DNA of 64,000 nucleotides from Streptomyces sp. WMMC500 (GTDB taxonomy: Bacteria; Actinomycetota; Actinomycetes; Streptomycetales; Streptomycetaceae). The stretch lies in the NCBI RefSeq assembly GCF_027497195.1, contig NZ_CP114905.1, forward strand, positions 5,963,001-6,027,000. The letters are read 5' to 3'. Under the pieces are notes generated by a model that saw only the letters and a list, made by a program, of their open reading frames with translations, had not been told where the DNA came from and did not search any database. The translations under genes and the position numbers were made by a program. Of this stretch, positions 45,609 to 54,034 are shown piece by piece; within the stretch, counting starts at the first letter, position 1; each line of letters opens with the position of its first letter.

Positions 45609-47012
45609 ATGGCACGCAGAATCGGCAGCCGATACGCCGCCCATCAGGTGATCGGACGCGGCAGCGCGGGCACGGTGTGGCTCGGCGAGGGCCCGGAGGG
45701 ACCGGTCGCCATCAAGCTGCTCCGCGAGGACCTGGCCGAGGACCGGGAGCTGGTCGAGCGCTTCCTGCGGGAGCGCACCGCGCTGATGAGCCTGGACCAT
45801 CCGCGGGTCGTCGGCGTCCGCGACCTCGTCGTCGACGGCCGCGACCTGGCGCTCGTCATGGACCTCGTCCGCGGCACGGACCTGCGCACCCGGCTGGAGC
45901 GCGAGCGCCGGCTGCTGCCGCAGGCCGCCGTCGCCATCGCCGCCGACGTGGCCGAGGCGCTCGCCGCCGCGCACGCCGCGGGGCTCGTCCACCGGGACGT
46001 CAAGCCCGAGAACGTCCTGCTGGACTCCGACGCCCCCGCCGGCCCCGGCGGTGCGCCGCCCGCGCTGCTCACCGACTTCGGGGTGGCCAAGCTCATCGAC
46101 GCCCCCAGCCGCGCGGTGCAGCCTCCCCCCGCCGTGCCCCGCGGGCGCGGCGGCACCGCCGCCGGCACCCGGGTGCCGACCCAGCGCCGCGTCATCGGCA
46201 CCCCCGACTACGTCGCCCCCGAGATCGTCGAGGGCCTGCCCGCGCGCGCCGCCGTCGACATCTACGCCCTGGCCACCGTGCTGTACGAGCTGCTGGCCGG
46301 CTTCACGCCCTTCGGCGGCGGCCACCCCGGCGCCGTGCTGCGCCGGCACGTGACGGAGACCGTCGCGCCGCTGCCCGGCATCCCCGACGAGCTGTGGGAG
46401 CTGCTGCTGCAGTGCCTCGCGAAGGCGCCGGCGTCCCGGCTGCGCGCGGTGGAGCTGGCCGCCCGGCTACGCGAGATCCTGCCGGACCTGGAGGGGCTGC
46501 CGCCGCTGGACGTCGAGGAGTCGCCGGACGGGGCGGACGGCCCGGGCGGCCGGTCGCCGGACACCATGCTGCTCGGCACGGACCGCGCGGCGGCCCCGGC
46601 GGGGGCCCTCGCCGCGGCCGGCGAGCCGACCGTGACCGGCGCCGGCGGACAGCCGCTGCGCGGCTCGGTGCCGCTGGTACGGTCCGCGGCGCCGGACTCC
46701 AACCGGGACACCCACACGAGCATGCGCATGCCCAGCGCGGACGAGCTGGCCGGCGGCGCCCGCGGCACCGCGCGCGTACCGCGGCTGGCCGGCCAGCCGC
46801 GGCCGGGCTCGGCCCGCGCCGCCCGCGCGGGCACGAGGCGGCGCGACGGGGGTGCCCCCACGCCCCTCGGGCGCAGGGGCAGGCTGAAGCTCACGGTGGC
46901 GGCGGCGGTCGTCGCCGTCGCGGGCGTGGGCGGCTGGCTGGTCGCGTCGGGCGGCGGCGACGGCGGGAACGGCGGTGGCGGCGGCGACCGCTCCACCACC
47001 TCGGAACCCTGA
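45609..47012 (+). CDS. pkaB: membrane serine/threonine protein kinase PkaB
   Basis: The 467-residue kinase has P-loop VIGRGSAGTVWLG, Lys36, HRDVKPENVLL with Asp130, and DFGVAKL. The activation segment holds about 20 extra Pro/Gly-rich residues before GTPDYVAPE. The linker (about 270-420) contains several Thr-rich motifs (EPTVTGAG, DTHTSMRM). A single membrane helix (about 427-447) ends in a short Gly/Asp tail, so there is almost no external sensor. It follows pkaA by 126 bp and matches the tandem pkaA-pkaB arrangement of S. coelicolor. An 8-bp terminator hairpin begins 4 bases after the stop. Confidence 0.9.
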   Translation: MARRIGSRYAAHQVIGRGSAGTVWLGEGPEGPVAIKLLREDLAEDRELVERFLRERTALMSLDHPRVVGVRDLVVDGRDLALVMDLVRGTDLRTRLERERRLLPQAAVAIAADVAEALAAAHAAGLVHRDVKPENVLLDSDAPAGPGGAPPALLTDFGVAKLIDAPSRAVQPPPAVPRGRGGTAAGTRVPTQRRVIGTPDYVAPEIVEGLPARAAVDIYALATVLYELLAGFTPFGGGHPGAVLRRHVTETVAPLPGIPDELWELLLQCLAKAPASRLRAVELAARLREILPDLEGLPPLDVEESPDGADGPGGRSPDTMLLGTDRAAAPAGALAAAGEPTVTGAGGQPLRGSVPLVRSAAPDSNRDTHTSMRMPSADELAGGARGTARVPRLAGQPRPGSARAARAGTRRRDGGAPTPLGRRGRLKLTVAAAVVAVAGVGGWLVASGGGDGGNGGGGGDRSTTSEP

Positions 47013-47015
47013 GCA

Positions 47016-47035
47016 GGCCCCCGCGCACGGGGGCC
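47016..47035 (+). terminator. pkaB terminator hairpin
   Basis: GGCCCCCG pairs with CGGGGGCC around a CGCA loop directly after the pkaB stop. Confidence 0.65.
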
Positions 47036-47093
47036 GGTCCGACCCGTAGCACGTCCACGGATACGCGCCACCTGCGACCGGAGTGTGCAGCGG

Positions 47094-47099
47094 TACGCT
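47094..47099 (+). promoter_or_regulatory. -10 box TACGCT before prfB
   Basis: The hexamer ends 6 bases before GTG 47106, after the pkaB terminator, suggesting an independent leaderless prfB message. Confidence 0.5.
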
Positions 47100-47105
47100 G
47101 GTGGG

Positions 47106-48227
47106 GTGGCAGCACCTGATGTATCCGAATCGCTCAAGGCCCTCAGCTCCAGCATGGACTCCATCGAGGCCGTACTCGACCTCGACAGGCTGAGGGCCGA
47201 CATCGCCGCGCTCGAAGAGGAGGCCGCGGCCCCCGCCCTCTGGGACGACCCGGAGAACGCGCAGCAGGTCACCAGCCGGCTCTCCCTCCTCCAGGGTCAG
47301 TTGCGCAAGACCGAGGAGCTGCGCGGGCGGATCGACGACCTCGAGGTCCTCTTCGAGCTCGCCGAGAGCGAGGGCGACGCGGACACGCAGCGCGAGGCCG
47401 AGGGCGAGCTCTCCTCGGTGCGGCGCGCGGTCGAGGAGCTGGAGGTGCGCACGCTGCTGTCCGGCGAGTACGACCAGCGCGAGGCGATGGTCAACATCCG
47501 CGCGGAGGCGGGCGGCGTGGACGCCGCGGACTTCGCCGAGCAGTTGCAGCGCATGTATCTGCGCTGGGCCGAGCACAAGGGCTATCCGACGGAGGTGCTG
47601 GACACCTCGTACGCGGAGGAGGCCGGCATCAAGTCGACGACCTTCGCCGTCAAGGCCCCGTACGCGTACGGCACGCTCTCCGTCGAGCAGGGGACGCACC
47701 GCATGGTGCGCATCTCCCCGTACGACAACCAGGGCCGCCGCCAGACGTCGTTCGCGGGCGTCGAGGTGCTGCCCGTCGTGGAGCAGACCGACCACATCGA
47801 CATCCCGGAGAACGAGATCCGGATCGACGTCTTCCGCTCCTCCGGGCCGGGCGGCCAGTCCGTCAACACCACGGACTCCGCGATCCGTATCACGCACCTG
47901 CCGACGGGCATCGTCGTCTCCTGCCAGAACGAGAAGTCGCAGATCCAGAACCGCGCCGCCGCCATGCGCGTGCTGCAGGCCCGCCTGCTCGCCAAGCGCA
48001 AGGAGGAGGAGCAGGCGAAGATGAACGCGCTCAAGGGCGACAGCGCCGGCTCGTGGGGCAACCAGATGCGGTCCTACGTGCTGCAGCCCTACCAGATGGT
48101 CAAGGACCTGCGCACGACGCACGAGGTGGGCAACCCGCAGGCGGTGCTCGACGGCGAGATCGACGGCTTCCTGGAGGCGGGCATCCGCTGGCGGAAGCAG
48201 CAGGAGCAGGCGGCCGCCGAGAGCTGA
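47106..48227 (+). CDS. prfB: peptide chain release factor 2
   Basis: The 373-residue product terminates translation at UGA and UAA. The catalytic GGQ motif lies at 249-251 in [15 protein letters not shown]. The codon-recognition tripeptide, SPF in RF2, here reads Ser204-Pro205-Tyr206 in [15 protein letters not shown]. The gene is one continuous frame, without the programmed frameshift used in E. coli prfB. The GTG start is chosen since the protein N-terminus [20 protein letters not shown] fits the family. The location between pkaB and ftsE is the usual Streptomyces order. Confidence 0.96.
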   Translation: MAAPDVSESLKALSSSMDSIEAVLDLDRLRADIAALEEEAAAPALWDDPENAQQVTSRLSLLQGQLRKTEELRGRIDDLEVLFELAESEGDADTQREAEGELSSVRRAVEELEVRTLLSGEYDQREAMVNIRAEAGGVDAADFAEQLQRMYLRWAEHKGYPTEVLDTSYAEEAGIKSTTFAVKAPYAYGTLSVEQGTHRMVRISPYDNQGRRQTSFAGVEVLPVVEQTDHIDIPENEIRIDVFRSSGPGGQSVNTTDSAIRITHLPTGIVVSCQNEKSQIQNRAAAMRVLQARLLAKRKEEEQAKMNALKGDSAGSWGNQMRSYVLQPYQMVKDLRTTHEVGNPQAVLDGEIDGFLEAGIRWRKQQEQAAAES

Positions 48228-48230
48228 GTT

Positions 48231-48272
48231 CCCGGCCGCCGGTGGCCGGGTTGCGCCGCCGGCGGGCGGCGC
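48231..48272 (+). terminator. two adjacent hairpins after prfB
   Basis: CCCGGCC/GGCCGGG (48231-48250) and GCGCCGCC/GGCGGCGC (48253-48272) are perfect stems close behind the prfB stop, consistent with a terminator. The remaining ~280 bp up to 48551 hold TTGACG at 48405-48410 without a clear -10 and nothing else recognised. Confidence 0.6.
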
Positions 48273-48551
48273 GCACCGAACAAGTTATCGGCTGCAATTC
48301 CACGGCTGACCGCGGGCGTTGCGCTTTCCTTCGCGAGTGTCACAGTCGTGCACCACTTACCCCGGACAATGACCGGAAAAAGGTGCAACCCCGTCTCAAC
48401 TCGCTTGACGCTCCACCGATTACCCGACAGGCTTGCCGCCGAGCTTTGTAGGTGTGTGGGGTTCGTGTGACTCAGGGGGGTATACCCGCCGCGAACAGGC
48501 CCCGTACCGACGCCAGCCCACTGACGAGTACGGCTACTGGGGGTAGCAGCA

Positions 48552-49358
48552 ATGACGAACAAAGTGCGTGTACGGGTGGCGCGTGTCGCCGCCAGCGCGC
48601 TGATCGCCGGCGGGGCTTCCCTTGCCGCCGCCGGTGCCGCGCAGGCCACCGGCGACGACGGTGGCGACAGCGGTCGCCAGGGCTCCGGCCTTGAGGTCAA
48701 CGCGATCGCCGGTGTGGCCGGTATCGGCGCCACCGACACCGGCGGCGACACCGTTGGCCCCGGCGGCGTCGATGACGGCGGGACCACGGACGACGGTGGC
48801 ACGACTGACGACGGCGGGACCACCGATGACGGTGGCACGACCGACGATGGTGGCACCACCGATGACGGCGGGACCACCGATGACGGCGGGACCACGGACG
48901 ACGGTGGCACGACCGACGACGGCGGCACGACCGACGACGGCGGGACCACGGACGACGGCGGGACCACGGACGACGGCGGCACGACCGACGACGGCGGCAC
49001 GACCGACGACGGCGGGACCACCGACGACGGCGGGACCACCACCGACGGCGGTGCCGACGACGGTGGCTCCGGCGACGACGGCGGTCAGCAGACCACCGGC
49101 GGTCAGCAGACCACCGGCGGCACCGGCGGCGACAGCGACTGCGAGCTGGACGGCGACAGCGTGATCTGCGAGGCCGAGTCGACCTCCGGCGGCAGCGAGC
49201 CCTCGCCGGCCGGCGACAGCGAGCCGCAGGACGAGCTCGCCGAGACCGGCTCCAGCGGCACCACGTACCTGCTCGTGGGTGCGGCCAGCATCATCGCCGG
49301 CGGCGTCGGCTTCCGGCTGCTGCCGCGGCTGATGACCCGCAACGAGACGGCTGCCTGA
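48552..49358 (+). CDS. LAXTG-anchored surface protein with DDGGTT repeats
   Basis: The 268-residue precursor has a Sec signal peptide (about 1-32, ending AAGAAQA), a short region, 15 tandem copies of the hexapeptide DDGGTT (about residues 74-163), and a Gly/Gln/Thr linker. A two-Cys segment (DCELDGDSVIC) precedes a sorting signal LAETG (229-233) followed by a hydrophobic helix and an Arg-containing tail. LAXTG is the motif used by class E sortases in Streptomyces. The Asp-rich repeat may act as an extended, cation-binding stalk. Function is unknown. ATG 48552 is used, with a G-rich ribosome binding site. A strong terminator follows. Confidence 0.88.
   Translation: MTNKVRVRVARVAASALIAGGASLAAAGAAQATGDDGGDSGRQGSGLEVNAIAGVAGIGATDTGGDTVGPGGVDDGGTTDDGGTTDDGGTTDDGGTTDDGGTTDDGGTTDDGGTTDDGGTTDDGGTTDDGGTTDDGGTTDDGGTTDDGGTTDDGGTTDDGGTTTDGGADDGGSGDDGGQQTTGGQQTTGGTGGDSDCELDGDSVICEAESTSGGSEPSPAGDSEPQDELAETGSSGTTYLLVGAASIIAGGVGFRLLPRLMTRNETAA
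48771..49040 (+). repeat. 15 tandem 18-bp repeats encoding DDGGTT
   Basis: The array spans exactly 270 bp (15 x 18) and encodes DDGGTT in every copy. Copies differ only at third codon positions (GGC/GGT/GGG, ACC/ACG/ACT, GAC/GAT), so protein-level conservation is evident. It is not a CRISPR array, since units are contiguous without spacers. Confidence 0.95.
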
Positions 49359-49386
49359 CCCGCGGCGCAGGCCGTACAGGCGACAC

Positions 49387-49419
49387 GAAGGGCCCGGAGC
49401 GATGCGCTCCGGGCCCTTC
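49387..49419 (+). terminator. terminator after the LAXTG protein gene
   Basis: A perfect 14-bp stem GAAGGGCCCGGAGC with GCTCCGGGCCCTTC and a 5-base loop lies 28 bases after the stop. Confidence 0.88.
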
Positions 49420-49529
49420 CGCGTGCCGCACAGCGCTTCGGCACGCGTTCGATCAAGGAAATGTGATGTCGATCACATTCGCGGCTCCGTTCGCGAGCGT
49501 CGTACGCTCGCGCCCCCGCCGCGTCGCGG

Positions 49530-49727
49530 CTACGCCGTCCGCTGCTGCAGGAACAGCACCGCCGCCACGGCCGCCAGCAGCGCCAGCAGTATCCACACCG
49601 TGGTCGGCGTCACGCCGCGCCAGCCGTTCTCCTGGCGCATGCGCTCCCTGCTCGCCCGGCAGACGGAACAGCGGCCCTCGCTCACGGGTCCCGCACAGCT
49701 CGCGCAGACCAGCCAGTCGCGTGTCAT
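49530..49727 (-). CDS. small zinc-ribbon membrane protein
   Basis: The 65-residue product opens [23 protein letters not shown] in blocks of CxxC type (Cys8, Cys11, Cys20, Cys23), a compact zinc ribbon. A basic segment and one membrane helix (about 43-61, [19 protein letters not shown]) follow. The ATG at 49727 has a strong purine-rich ribosome binding site (GGAGGAGGGA). It lies divergent from ftsE. Similar short proteins occur at this position in Streptomyces, from memory. Function is unknown; a membrane-tethered metal-binding or protein-protein adaptor is possible. Confidence 0.8.
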   Translation of the reverse strand: MTRDWLVCASCAGPVSEGRCSVCRASRERMRQENGWRGVTPTTVWILLALLAAVAAVLFLQQRTA

Positions 49728-49941
49728 GTGCTCCCTCCTCCCGCTTCGCTCTCCATGCCCCCTGAACCCACTCCTCCATCTACCACTGTGCCAGGTCCGG
49801 AGCGAATCGGCGCGCGTCCCCGGATCCCCGCAGGCGCCCGGGACGGTTTGTCCGTGACGAAACGCACCAACCGCCCACGGCGACTGCGCGCCCCCTCCGC
49901 CTTCGCGTAAGGTCACCTGCGACCGCGACAGGGAGCCCAGC

Positions 49942-50631
49942 GTGATCCGATTCGACAACGTCACCAAGCTGTACCCCAAGCAGAACCGCCCCGCGCTCCA
50001 GGACGTCTCGCTGGAGATCGAGCGCGGCGAGTTCGTGTTCCTCGTGGGGTCCTCCGGCTCCGGCAAGTCCACGTTCCTGCGGCTCATCCTGCGCGAGGAG
50101 CGGACCACGCACGGCCAGGTGCACGTGCTCGGCAAGGATCTCGCCCGGCTGTCCAACTGGAAGGTGCCGCAGATGCGGCGCCAGTTGGGCACGGTCTTCC
50201 AGGACTTCCGGCTGCTGCCGAACAAGACCGTCGCGGAGAACGTCGCGTTCGCCCTCGAAGTGATCGGCAAGCCCCGCGGCCAGATCCGCAAGACCGTCCC
50301 CGAGGTGCTCGACCTCGTGGGCCTGGCGGGCAAGGGCGACCGGATGCCCGGCGAGCTCTCCGGCGGTGAGCAGCAGCGCGTCGCCGTCGCGCGGGCGTTC
50401 GTCAACCGGCCCATGCTCCTCATCGCGGACGAGCCGACGGGCAACCTCGACCCGCAGACCTCGGTCGGCATCATGAAGCTGCTCGACCGCATCAACAGGA
50501 CCGGTACCACAGTGATCATGGCCACCCATGATCAGCAGATCGTCGACCAGATGCGCCGGCGCGTCATCGAACTCGAGTTGGGGCGGCTGGTACGCGACCA
50601 GTCGCGCGGTGTGTACGGATACCAGCACTGA
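49942..50631 (+). CDS. ftsE: cell division ATP-binding protein FtsE
   Basis: The 229-residue ABC ATPase has Walker [12 protein letters not shown]-loop [12 protein letters not shown], signature [14 protein letters not shown], Walker [13 protein letters not shown] and switch His in MATHDQQ. With FtsX it forms the complex that activates peptidoglycan hydrolases at division. The GTG start has GGGAG about 7 bases before it. ftsX begins 30 bp downstream, forming the usual ftsEX operon. Confidence 0.97.
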   Translation: MIRFDNVTKLYPKQNRPALQDVSLEIERGEFVFLVGSSGSGKSTFLRLILREERTTHGQVHVLGKDLARLSNWKVPQMRRQLGTVFQDFRLLPNKTVAENVAFALEVIGKPRGQIRKTVPEVLDLVGLAGKGDRMPGELSGGEQQRVAVARAFVNRPMLLIADEPTGNLDPQTSVGIMKLLDRINRTGTTVIMATHDQQIVDQMRRRVIELELGRLVRDQSRGVYGYQH

Positions 50632-50661
50632 GCTGCTGCCCCCGGAGCTGAAAGGACGGGC

Positions 50662-51573
50662 ATGCGCGCCCAGTTCGTCTTCTCGGAGATCGGTGTCGGT
50701 CTCCGCCGCAACCTGACGATGACCTTCGCGGTGATCGTCTCCGTGGCCCTGTCGCTGGCCCTGTTCGGGGCCTCCTGGCTCATGGGCAAGCAGGTCGACA
50801 CCATGAAGGGCTACTGGTACGACAAGGTCAACGTCTCCATCTTCTTCTGCAACGAAGTGGACGCCGAAACCTCGCCCAACTGCGAGAAGGGTGCGGTCAC
50901 GGCGGAGCAGAAGAAGGAGATCCAGGACGACCTGAACGCCCTGGACATCGTCGAGAGCGTGCAGTACGAGTCCAGCGAAGAGGCGTACAAGCACTACAAG
51001 GAGCAGTTCGGCGACTCCCCGCTGGCCTCCTCCCTCACGCCGGACCAGATGCAGGAGTCCTTCCGCGTCAAGCTGTCGGACCCCGAGCGGTACGAGGTCA
51101 TCACCAGCGCCTTCGCCGACAGACCGGGCGTCCAGGAGGTACAGGACCAGCGCAACGTGCTGGAGAGCCTGTTCAACCTGCTCAACGGCATGACGTACGC
51201 GGCCATCGGCGTGATGGCGCTGATGCTCGTCGTGGCGATCATGCTGATCGTCAACACCGTACGGGTGTCGGCGTTCAGCAGGCGCCGGGAGACCGGGATC
51301 ATGCGGCTGGTGGGCGCGTCCAGCGTCTACATCCAGTTGCCGTTCATCGTCGAGGCCGCCGTCGCCGGGCTGATCGGCGCGAGCTTCGCGGCGGTGCTGC
51401 TCGTCGGCGGCAAGCACTTCCTCATCGACAACTGGCTCGCTGACAAGATCCTGTTGATCAACTTCATCGGGTGGGACGAAGTGATCCGGGTGCTGCCGCT
51501 CGTCGTCGCGATCGGCCTGCTCATGCCGGGCATCGCCGCCTTCTTCGCCTTGCGCAAGTACCTCAAGGTCTGA
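50662..51573 (+). CDS. ftsX: cell division transmembrane protein FtsX
   Basis: The 303-residue product has the FtsX topology. There is one helix near the N-terminus (about 20-43), an extracellular domain (about 45-165) with a Cys pair (FFCNEVDAETSPNC), and three C-terminal helices (about 172-195, 225-250, 272-297) framing SRRRETGIMRLVGAS. It signals from FtsE in the cytoplasm to wall hydrolases outside. The ATG has an AAAGGA ribosome binding site 5 bases upstream. Confidence 0.97.
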   Translation: MRAQFVFSEIGVGLRRNLTMTFAVIVSVALSLALFGASWLMGKQVDTMKGYWYDKVNVSIFFCNEVDAETSPNCEKGAVTAEQKKEIQDDLNALDIVESVQYESSEEAYKHYKEQFGDSPLASSLTPDQMQESFRVKLSDPERYEVITSAFADRPGVQEVQDQRNVLESLFNLLNGMTYAAIGVMALMLVVAIMLIVNTVRVSAFSRRRETGIMRLVGASSVYIQLPFIVEAAVAGLIGASFAAVLLVGGKHFLIDNWLADKILLINFIGWDEVIRVLPLVVAIGLLMPGIAAFFALRKYLKV

Positions 51574-51651
51574 CAATCAGGGTGGGTGTGGCGTAGGCCA
51601 CGTACGCGCCGTGGCGGGCGTCAACTCCCCATACGGCACCCGTTGCTGTCC

Positions 51652-51657
51652 TACACT
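51652..51657 (+). promoter_or_regulatory. -10 box TACACT before the S41 protease gene
   Basis: The hexamer ends 7 bases before ATG 51665 with no ribosome binding site, suggesting a leaderless message. Confidence 0.5.
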
Positions 51658-51664
51658 CAGCGAC

Positions 51665-52843
51665 ATGTCGGGCCCGTCTGACGATGAGAAGCCCCGCAGC
51701 GCCTTCCGCCGCGGGGCCGGTCTGACGTTGGTCTTCGTCAGCGTCCTGGCCACCGGAGCCGCCACCGGGTCCTGGCCCGGCGAGGCGGAACGCCCGCCCA
51801 AGGTGCTCACCGGCCACGTCGCCGGGGAGCGGGTCTACGAGCCGCGCGCCGGCGAGGGCGGCACCGCCCACTCCGCGGGCGAGCTGGTCAGCCGCAGCGG
51901 AGACCGCTGGTCGACGGCGTACAGCGCGCGCGAGTACGAGTCGCTGCAGCGGATGCTGGCGGGCAAGTACGTCGGCGTCGGGCTGTGGATCAAGACCGAC
52001 GGGGCCGGCCGGATGGAGATCGCCCAGGTGGGCGCGGACAGCCCGGCCGCCGAGGCCGGCATCCGGACCGGCGACCGGCTCCGCGCCGTCGACGGCACGC
52101 CGGTCGCGGGCCGGCCCGTCACCGAGGTCGTCGCGCTGCTGCGCGGCGACGAGCTGGGCGAGGGGGCGCGCGGAAGCACGGTGGTGCTCGCGCTGCAGCG
52201 CGGCGAGCGGCGTTGGGCGCGGCCCGTGCGCCGGGTGGAGCTGAAGGCCGAGTCCGTGACCGTACGGCAGCACAGGCCAGCGGACGACGGGGCCACGGCC
52301 CACGTGATCCGGGTGGAGAGCTTCACCCGCGGCAGCGGCGCCGAGGTACGCCGGGCCGCGGCCGGGGCCCGCGGCAGCGACGGCCTCATCCTCGACCTGC
52401 GGGGCAACTCCGGCGGCCTCGTCGTGGAGGCCGTCGAGGCGGCGTCGGGCTTCCTCGACGACGGGGTGGTGGCGACGTACGACCTGGAGAGCGGCCAGCA
52501 GGCGCTGTACGCGAAGCCGGGCGGCAACACCGAGACGCCGCTGGTCGTCCTCGTCGACGGCGGCACGATGAGCAGTGCCGAGCTGCTGGCCGGGGCGCTG
52601 CAGGACCGCGGCCGCGCCGTCGTCGTCGGCACCCGCACCTTCGGCAAGGGCTCGGTGCAGATGCCGAGGGCCCTGCCGGACGGCTCCGTCGCCGAGCTGA
52701 CGGTCGGCGAGTACCGCACCCCGGCCGGGCGCAGCCTGGAGGGCGTCGGCGTCACCCCGGACCTCGACCTGGCCGTCACGGGCGACCGGGACGCCGAGGC
52801 GGAGGCCCGGACGGTTTTGAGTGGCCTCGGTGGCGGCGTTTAG
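51665..52843 (+). CDS. S41 family carboxy-terminal processing protease
   Basis: The 392-residue product has an N-terminal membrane anchor or signal (about 14-36), a PDZ domain (about 95-190, [19 protein letters not shown] and [14 protein letters not shown]), and the S41 catalytic core. The likely nucleophile is Ser303 in [14 protein letters not shown] and the general base is Lys328 in TFGKGSVQ, with the 25-residue spacing typical of the family. It acts outside the membrane on protein C-termini, possibly on FtsEX-linked hydrolases. It sits between ftsX and smpB, as in S. coelicolor, and the smpB start lies 17 bp after its stop. Confidence 0.92.
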   Translation: MSGPSDDEKPRSAFRRGAGLTLVFVSVLATGAATGSWPGEAERPPKVLTGHVAGERVYEPRAGEGGTAHSAGELVSRSGDRWSTAYSAREYESLQRMLAGKYVGVGLWIKTDGAGRMEIAQVGADSPAAEAGIRTGDRLRAVDGTPVAGRPVTEVVALLRGDELGEGARGSTVVLALQRGERRWARPVRRVELKAESVTVRQHRPADDGATAHVIRVESFTRGSGAEVRRAAAGARGSDGLILDLRGNSGGLVVEAVEAASGFLDDGVVATYDLESGQQALYAKPGGNTETPLVVLVDGGTMSSAELLAGALQDRGRAVVVGTRTFGKGSVQMPRALPDGSVAELTVGEYRTPAGRSLEGVGVTPDLDLAVTGDRDAEAEARTVLSGLGGGV

Positions 52844-52860
52844 GCGACAATGGCCCGGCT

Positions 52861-53340
52861 ATGGGTAAAGACACGGGTCGCAAGCTGATCGCGCAGAACA
52901 AGAAGGCGCGGCACGACTACCTCATCCTCGACACGTACGAGGCGGGGCTCGTGCTGACCGGTACCGAGGTCAAGTCGCTCCGCCAGGGGCGGGCCTCGCT
53001 CGCCGACGGCTTCGCGCACCTCGACGGCGGCGAGATCTACCTGCACAACGTGCACATCCCGGAGTACTCGCAGGGTACGTGGACGAACCACACCGCGCGC
53101 CGCAAGCGCAAGCTCCTGCTGCACCGCGCCGAGATCGACAAGCTGATCGGCAAGACGCAGGAGACCGGGCTGACGATCGTGCCGCTGGCGCTGTACTTCA
53201 AGGACGGCCGGGCCAAGGTGGAGATCGCGCTGGCGCGCGGCAAGCGGGAGTACGACAAGCGGCAGGCGCTGCGCGAGAAGCAGGACAACCGCGAGGCGCA
53301 GAAGGCGATCTCCGCGGCCCGCCGCAGGTTCCGCGGCTGA
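52861..53340 (+). CDS. smpB: SsrA-binding protein SmpB
   Basis: The 159-residue protein binds tmRNA and takes it to stalled ribosomes. Family features are [20 protein letters not shown] at the N-terminus, [25 protein letters not shown] and the basic C-terminal tail [13 protein letters not shown] that enters the mRNA channel. It lies 17 bp after the S41 gene, so probably shares its transcript. Its RNA partner ssrA is 112 bp downstream. Confidence 0.98.
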   Translation: MGKDTGRKLIAQNKKARHDYLILDTYEAGLVLTGTEVKSLRQGRASLADGFAHLDGGEIYLHNVHIPEYSQGTWTNHTARRKRKLLLHRAEIDKLIGKTQETGLTIVPLALYFKDGRAKVEIALARGKREYDKRQALREKQDNREAQKAISAARRRFRG

Positions 53341-53452
53341 CCTGCGCGGACGGGCCCGTACGGCGGGGGAATGTGGTGGCATGCCGCGGCGTTCTTCCTC
53401 TACCATGGCAGCAGCGGCTCCTCGCGGGCTGCGCACCTTGAAAACACCACAT

Positions 53453-53820
53453 GGGGATGATCGGTTTCGACAGCGGCTGTCGGAACAGGAGAAGCGAGCC
53501 GAGGAAGCGGCCATGATCTCGTTAACCACAGGCCGAAACAAATAATCGCCAACACCAAGCGCGATTCCTTCGCCCTCGCTGCCTAAGTAGCGACTTGCGA
53601 AGTGTCAGCCCGGGGGTGTTCCCGACCCGGATCCTGGCATCAGCTAGGGAACTCCACTGCTAGACCCGGTCACGGGGTGTAGCAGGACACATCACAGTGA
53701 CTGAGCCCGTCGGAGACTTGTCCGCGTGATCTCCGGGGCCGAGAAAAACGTAGCGGACTGCGCTCGGAGAAGTCCTGTCCCTGCACCGTTGGACGCGGGT
53801 TCGATTCCCGCCATCTCCAC
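53453..53820 (+). ncRNA. ssrA: transfer-messenger RNA (tmRNA)
   Basis: The 5' GGGGATG pairs with 3' CATCTCC to form the acceptor stem, with GGTTTCGACA downstream of the 5' end and the T-arm GGGTTCGATTCCC near the 3' end. The encoded tag, resumed at GCC 53548 and stopped at TAA 53584-53586, reads ANTKRDSFALAA. CCA is not clearly encoded, so the 3' end is given as about 53820. A TACCAT box at 53401-53406 could be the -10 for a precursor with a 5' leader. The pairing with smpB is classical. Confidence 0.97.
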
Positions 53821-53826
53821 GAAGGC

Positions 53827-54034
53827 GAGAGGCGACGTATGCCCACGGAAAGCGTGGGCCGCGTCGCCTTCGTCGTTTCTGCGCGGCTGCGCCGCGCGAG
53901 GCGGGGGCTCCGCCACCCGCACCCCCATGAGCAGGAGAGGCGACGTGTGCCTGCGAAAGCGCAGGCCGCGTCGCCTTCGTCGTTTCTGCACGGCTGCGCC
54001 GCGCGAAGCGGGGGCTCCGCCACCCGCACCCCCG
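53827..54034. repeat. 108-bp tandem duplication with hairpins, 3' of tmRNA
   Basis: Two copies start at 53827 and 53935, each with a hairpin followed by TTCGTCGTTTCTGC and a GC-rich tail GCTGCGCCGCGCGA. Copy-1 hairpin: outer arms AGGCGACG (53830-53837) and CGTCGCCT (53862-53869), inner GCCCACG/CGTGGGC. Copy-2 hairpin: the same outer arms at 53938-53945 and 53969-53976, inner GCCTGCG/CGCAGGC. Two inner base pairs differ between copies and both changes keep pairing. The first copy is probably the tmRNA terminator. Confidence 0.85.

Noticed and set aside
47106..48227. Programmed frameshift in prfB
   Set aside because: The gene is a single continuous frame with no internal UGA at the usual site near codon 26.
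48771..49040. Regular 18-bp repeat array resembling a CRISPR or VNTR locus
   Set aside because: Units are contiguous without spacers and encode a perfect DDGGTT repeat in a secreted protein with signal peptide and sorting signal.
48089..49042. Minus-strand frame encoding PPSSVV repeats
   Set aside because: It is the antisense reading of the DDGGTT repeats, with no ribosome binding site or signal sequence of its own.
53453..53820. tmRNA 3' end as an integration site for a mobile element
   Set aside because: No integrase, excisionase or repeated copy of the tmRNA 3' end was seen nearby; the downstream duplication does not contain the tRNA-like sequence.
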